Assembly (NCBI RefSeq): GCF_905475345.1
Contig: NC_066605.1
Coordinates: forward strand, 1,655,001-1,719,000
DNA length: 64,000 nt
Direction of reading: 5' to 3'
DNA from: Vespula vulgaris
Lineage: Eukaryota; Arthropoda; Insecta; Hymenoptera; Vespidae
Positions 59,797 through 64,000 of the stretch are shown here, piece after piece. The translations under genes and the position numbers were made by a program. The notes beneath the pieces were generated by a model. That model had not been told where the DNA came from, ran no database searches, and saw only the letters and a list, made by a program, of their open reading frames with translations. Position 1 is the first letter of the stretch. The number at the start of each line of letters is the position of its first letter.

Positions 59797-61911
59797 TCAC
59801 ATTTGTTGTGTTGAATTACCATTCCAAGTATTATTCTCATCATTATCATCTCCAGCAGAATGTAGTCTATGTATATTACCTTGTGCTCTAATCGTGGCAC
59901 CACCTGGTATGCTGATATTTCTTCTAAATAGATTAATCACCCATAAAAAGTAGTGATATATATGTAAAAGGATTATGTTATTTATATATATATATCTTTT
60001 TTATAAGTTTTAACGAATGTCAAACCTACCCTGTTGATCGAGCTAGATTTTGCAAATTTGAAAATGTAGGTCCATCTCCGCTATTTGAAGCACCAGACGA
60101 ATTAACGGTGTCTTCGTTATTCTGATCAGAATTTCCATGTAAAGTCCCAGTAAAATATCCCATTAAATAATTATATATACCAATTACTGGAGCAAAAAAG
60201 GACCACACGAAGCGTGAAAAAAAGCTAACATCTTGAGTAGACGTTACCGATGTTGTAATATTATTCTAAAAAGAAAGTAATATTTTTTTTTATTTAGATT
60301 TCCAATTAAATTATGTAATGTATAATGATTTCTTTTTTTTTCTTTTTGCTTTTTAATAATGATATTTACATTTTTCAATGGTAGAATTAAAATCACTGCT
60401 CTAGGAACCAATTCCAATTCCAAGAGAGTTTTATTATCATCTTCGTTTGTTAGATCTCTTCTAGGAAATGATGTTGACATAACGAATTGGCGAAATGGTA
60501 AATTAATATTTTCGGTCACGTAAGTACGTAAAGTACGTAAAGTATTTGCTGGTGAAAATTCAGCCATATGTGGATTACCAGATGGCAATCTAAATTGAAT
60601 TCTTGTTACTGTAGTATCGGCAAATGAAGTGGGTCGAACTTTTGGTTGTTCTGCAGGTTGTTGTTGCACATGTTGCTATTGTTGTAAACATAATCATTTT
60701 TTATTCTTGTAATCCTTATAAAAAAGATATTATTGACATGTTTATTACACACACCTGCAAAGCTAACTCCTTTTGTTTTCGTTCAAGCTTATCTTGAGCA
60801 ATCTGAAGCCTTACTTTCTCTCTAGCAGCTGCTTCTGCTGCTTTTTCTTTCATCCTTTCTTCGTGAGCTTGTTTTACCTCCAAGTCTTGTTGCTTTTGTC
60901 TCATTTTTTGCACATCTCTTCCCATTTTGCGGCGTTCCATTTCTCTTTCTTTTTCTTTTCTTTCTTCTTCCTCTTGTCGCTGTTTTTTTTGTACTTCTAT
61001 CAATTGTTTGGCTCTCTCTAACTTTTCCTAAAATTGTTAACTTAAAAAATGTAATATTTTTATATAGATATAGAAGAGAGCAAAATCAATTGCATACCTG
61101 CATTGATAATTCTGTAGCATTATTGTCTACCTTAGTTTCATTGCTAGTGGTTGGTATATCCTTATCTATCAAATCTGAAGATTCATTTTCTACTAATTTA
61201 TGTCCACTCTCTGTATTTGTAACAGTTTCTGTTGGTACATCCGTTGCAACTTTAGTATCAGGAGTATTTACAGTAGTAACATTGCTGGTAGAAGCATCTG
61301 GTGCATTAGTACATGCTGCTGATTTTTTTTCAGATTCTATTAAATTTTGAGAACCTTTTTTAGTTTCCTTTCCTGCTTTTTTTAAAACAGATTCAATTTT
61401 GGATGTAAGTTCAGTTGCAGTCACGTTACCAGCAACTATTTCAAGTGGTATACCATTTTCACCAATAAAGAATAAAGATGGTACTGGAACGAGATGATCT
61501 ATAACGATACTATTTAAAGAAAAATTAGATTTATTAGATACAATCAAATAAAAAGTTACAGTCACAATGTGTTAAAGGATACAAATCTGTGCAAAAAATC
61601 TATATGATTCTGAACCACTTTCTAATTTAATAGCAACAAAATCTTCATGTTCCAATTGTGTAGAAACTTCTGTAACATCGATTGCTTGAGCAAATTGAGT
61701 TGAAGTATCATCTTTTCCTATAAAAATAATATAAAAAAAAAAAAAAATTGAAGAAATAGATTTTATATATACAAATGGATGACTATTTAGTTTCTTTTGC
61801 TCGCATAACCTAAAATAGATAATATTCACCTTCCACGAAGACAACGAAAATTGCTTTCCTTGATTTCGACGTAGTTACAGCCTCGTTAATACTTCCTTCG
61901 AACCACTTCAT
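59797..61911 (-). CDS. Ubxn4: UBX domain-containing protein 4 (erasin-type ERAD factor; 7 coding exons, 519 aa)
   Basis: Exons, in transcript order: 61911-61830, 61717-61583, 61498-61098, 61027-60755, 60675-60370, 60265-60030, 59923-59797; total 1,560 nt, all introns GT-AG. The N-terminus (MKWFEGSINEAVTTSK, then AIFVVFVEG and VPSLFFIGENGIPLEIVAG) is the thioredoxin-like UAS domain typical of UBXN4. A serine/threonine-rich linker follows, then a charged coiled coil (residues about 207-297) and a UBX domain (about 321-399) with the FPR turn (STSFPRRDL) that contacts p97/VCP. A hydrophobic segment (about 414-437, FSRFVWSFFAPVIGIYNYLM) is the ER membrane anchor. The C-terminus NTWNGNSTQQM is the family signature. 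The known relative recruits p97 to the ER membrane for protein degradation. Length matches the human protein (about 508 aa). The gene is divergent from bazooka, with 1.24 kb between start codons. Confidence 0.96.
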
Positions 61912-63148
61912 TGTGCAGGAAGATAGATAGAATTCTATTTGTAAATATGCTTGAGATTAGTTTGAAGACAATGACGTAATGAAAAAAATTTTACTGTGTG
62001 ATTACTAGAAATTTTCTGCTAAGGTTGACATTTCGAGTTACAAACGAGGTTTGAGTAGGTCTTTCGTACGTATATATATATATATGTTATAATATGTATA
62101 TATAAGAGAGTACGTGACTTTTACTTAATTGGTGAATATATTTCTTAAGTTACATTTACCAGAATGCAAAGTAGAATTTTAAGTTGGTATTTGACTTAGT
62201 ACTTTTGCCATCAATTATTATGAATTTATATGTATGTATATGTACATATAAATATATTATTATAAGTAATAGAAGAGATTTAAGTACAGATAATCGATAA
62301 ATCGTGCTCGAAAAAAAAGTGATTATCTATAAGTGAAGTTTAACGACCAATTGTAAACTAACCTTAAGATTGGAACACGTTGGAAAAGGATCTGAGAATT
62401 TGGACCATTCTTGTGTGGTTATAAAGTAAATAAGGATGGAGTAGCAGTAAGAGGAAGAAATATAACGTACGCACGTGTATCATTGATATAAATTTTTCAC
62501 TTTAAGTAATTTATAACCCTATAAAAATGGCACGAATTTTAAACGAAGGTAAATATAATTTACGTATTCGCTCGTTGTAATTAACAATAAGTTACGTATA
62601 ATACTAATGGAAGAAGATTCTATATCGAGCGGCACGTTCTATAATTTGTTGTTGGCTAACCTGTATCATAGGGTGCATCTCGTAGAGAATTCCATCGTTC
62701 CGAACGACGGAACGAGATGGAATAAAATGTCGTAATGGCGAGTGCGTCCGTTCCTTGTATTTGATAGGATAAAGTTTGGATCGTTAGCGTCTATCCGATC
62801 GAACTAATTAACAAACTTCCTATTTATATTTACAACGTTTTGTCTAATATTCTGAAAGTACGATTATCTTATCAAAGAGAAAGATTATATTCGTCAAGTG
62901 TTCTTAACATAGTGATTGCTACGTCGATGATTCACTCGCAAGATATGGTGGTAAACGGAACGACTAGTGCACGATGACGATTTTAATAAGGAAGAAATGC
63001 ATAGTGCATCGTGCACTCTAATCATCGATGCATGCATTCCACTTGTATACAACGATTAGTTTGTTTTCGAAAGTATTCGTATTTTCACGGTGATCTTTGA
63101 ATGCGTACCCAAGTACGCTTACAATTTTCATAATATGAAATTGACGCG
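61912..63148. promoter_or_regulatory. Divergent intergenic region between UBXN4 and bazooka
   Basis: 1.24 kb between two facing-away start codons; it must hold both 5' UTRs and at least the UBXN4 promoter. An AATCGATAA motif near 62291-62301 resembles the DREF site found in insect housekeeping promoters. A long hairpin lies at 62689-62723. A short ATG frame at 62527 (MARILNE, then GTAAAT) could mimic a first exon but is not supported by homology. Confidence 0.5.
62689..62723. other. Strong inverted repeat upstream of bazooka
   Basis: Arms ATTCCATCGTTCCG and CGGAACG-AG-ATGGAAT form 14 pairs around a 5-nt loop, with a single 2-nt bulge. It lies 426 bp before the bazooka start codon. It could fold in the 5' UTR RNA or mark a palindromic protein-binding site. 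Confidence 0.6.
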
Positions 63149-64000
63149 ATGAAGGTAACTGTGTGTTTCGAAAACGTTAGAGTGGTAGTTCCATGTGGAG
63201 ACGGAACGCTACTGGTCAAAGACTTGATGCACGAAGCTATATTGAGATATAAAAAAGCAACAGGAAAGAATGACAGTGGCATTACCATTAATAGTTTATC
63301 TACATTGACTGGTGGTGGACTTCTTGATCCTGATGATAGGTTATGCGATGTTGCCGATGACAGAGAACAAATTGTTGCTCATTTTACAAGTAACGATGTC
63401 ATTCATGCTGGTGGGGATGGAGCTAGTTCGGTTGGTACCAATAGTCCAGATTTTTTTCATTCCGATGGGAAAGACCAACCGTACATGATCGATAGCCATG
63501 CATCTATATCTACCAGTAGTATCAAAAGAGAAGGCGCCAAACGTTTATCTATGCATGCTCTTTCCAATAGAGAACCTACTTTGACGACATATTCGGCTCA
63601 ATCTTTACCTAGAGAATCTCGACGTAGAGAACCTTTAGGACAGGATGCCAAAGCTTGTTATGATTTTGCAAGTACCAATATAGAATCTTTAGATCAAGGA
63701 GAAATTCGTGAAATTGTGATAAAAAATGAAGCTGGGCCATTGGGACTTCACGTAGTTCCATGTTACGATCTTCTAGGTAATGATCAAGGTCTTAGAGTGG
63801 AAGGTATTGAACCTAATGGACGTATAGCACGTGACGGTCAAATTGATCTACACGATAAAATTATTAAAATAAATGGCCATAATTTGTTACACATACCATT
63901 TTCCAAAGTGCAAGATATCTTTAGAACCTGTATGACTGAAAAATGTTTAAAGATATCGATTGTAAAGCATAAGAAATCTCATAATGAAAAATCCATTCGC
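63149..64000 (+). CDS. baz: Bazooka / Par-3 polarity scaffold, N-terminal 284 codons (cut by window end)
   Basis: A continuous open frame of 852 nt with no stop runs off the window. It starts MKVTVCFENVRVVVPCGDG, the hallmark opening of Par-3. Residues 1 to about 83 form the self-associating CR1 domain (GGLLDPDDRLCDVADDREQIVAHF). A serine-rich linker follows, with GGDGASSVGTNSPDFF as in other Par-3 proteins. PDZ1 spans about 185-275, with GPLGLHVVPC as carboxylate-binding loop and GRIARDGQIDLHDKIIKING. PDZ2, PDZ3 and the aPKC-binding CR3 must lie beyond the window. The family protein assembles Par-6/aPKC at apical cortex and adherens junctions. In this stretch there is no intron, so CR1, linker and PDZ1 share one large exon. 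The start is fixed by the conserved N-terminus. Confidence 0.96.
   Translation, partial: MKVTVCFENVRVVVPCGDGTLLVKDLMHEAILRYKKATGKNDSGITINSLSTLTGGGLLDPDDRLCDVADDREQIVAHFTSNDVIHAGGDGASSVGTNSPDFFHSDGKDQPYMIDSHASISTSSIKREGAKRLSMHALSNREPTLTTYSAQSLPRESRRREPLGQDAKACYDFASTNIESLDQGEIREIVIKNEAGPLGLHVVPCYDLLGNDQGLRVEGIEPNGRIARDGQIDLHDKIIKINGHNLLHIPFSKVQDIFRTCMTEKCLKISIVKHKKSHNEKSIR

Noticed and set aside
61090..61350. Plus-strand frames of 82-86 codons across UBXN4 exons 3 and 4
   Set aside because: Antisense shadows of well-supported UBXN4 exons.
62527..62548. Mini-exon ATG (MARILNE) followed by GTAAAT upstream of bazooka
   Set aside because: Too short to judge; the Par-3 family start at 63149 is intact and needs no extra exon.
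63085..63288. Open frame antisense to the bazooka start
   Set aside because: Shadow of the conserved bazooka coding sequence.

Overview
The window reads as nuclear DNA of an insect, probably a hymenopteran (bee or wasp). The four protein genes have insect-like sequences and short GT-AG introns. Background DNA is AT-rich, packed with (CT)n, (TA)n and A/T-rich microsatellites, and broken by short GC-richer islands. The taxon is an inference from gene content and base composition; nothing here fixes the species.

Layout. About 1-47,850 is a gene desert: I recognise no known protein gene. It holds dozens of microsatellites, at least five decayed tandem duplications with units of roughly 130-270 bp, several GC-richer islands that may be regulatory, and one exon-like open segment at 22,764-22,878 with good splice signals that I cannot name. 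About 47,900-64,000 is gene-dense, in this order: cyclin H (+, six coding exons); an NK-like homeobox gene (-, five coding exons, convergent with cyclin H, stop codons 374 bp apart); two elongator tRNA-Met genes (-) inside the homeobox intron that splits the homeodomain; a UBXN4/erasin-type UBX protein (-, seven coding exons); and, divergent from it, the first 284 codons of bazooka/Par-3 (+), which runs off the window.

The genes do not form a pathway. Cyclin H is the partner of CDK7 in the CAK/TFIIH module, UBXN4 is an ER-associated degradation factor, Bazooka is a cell-polarity scaffold and the homeobox gene encodes a DNA-binding developmental regulator. A gene desert beside a developmental homeobox gene is a usual setting for distant enhancers, but that link is inference. 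Exon boundaries were set by reading frame, conserved protein sequence and GT/AG signals, without transcript evidence.
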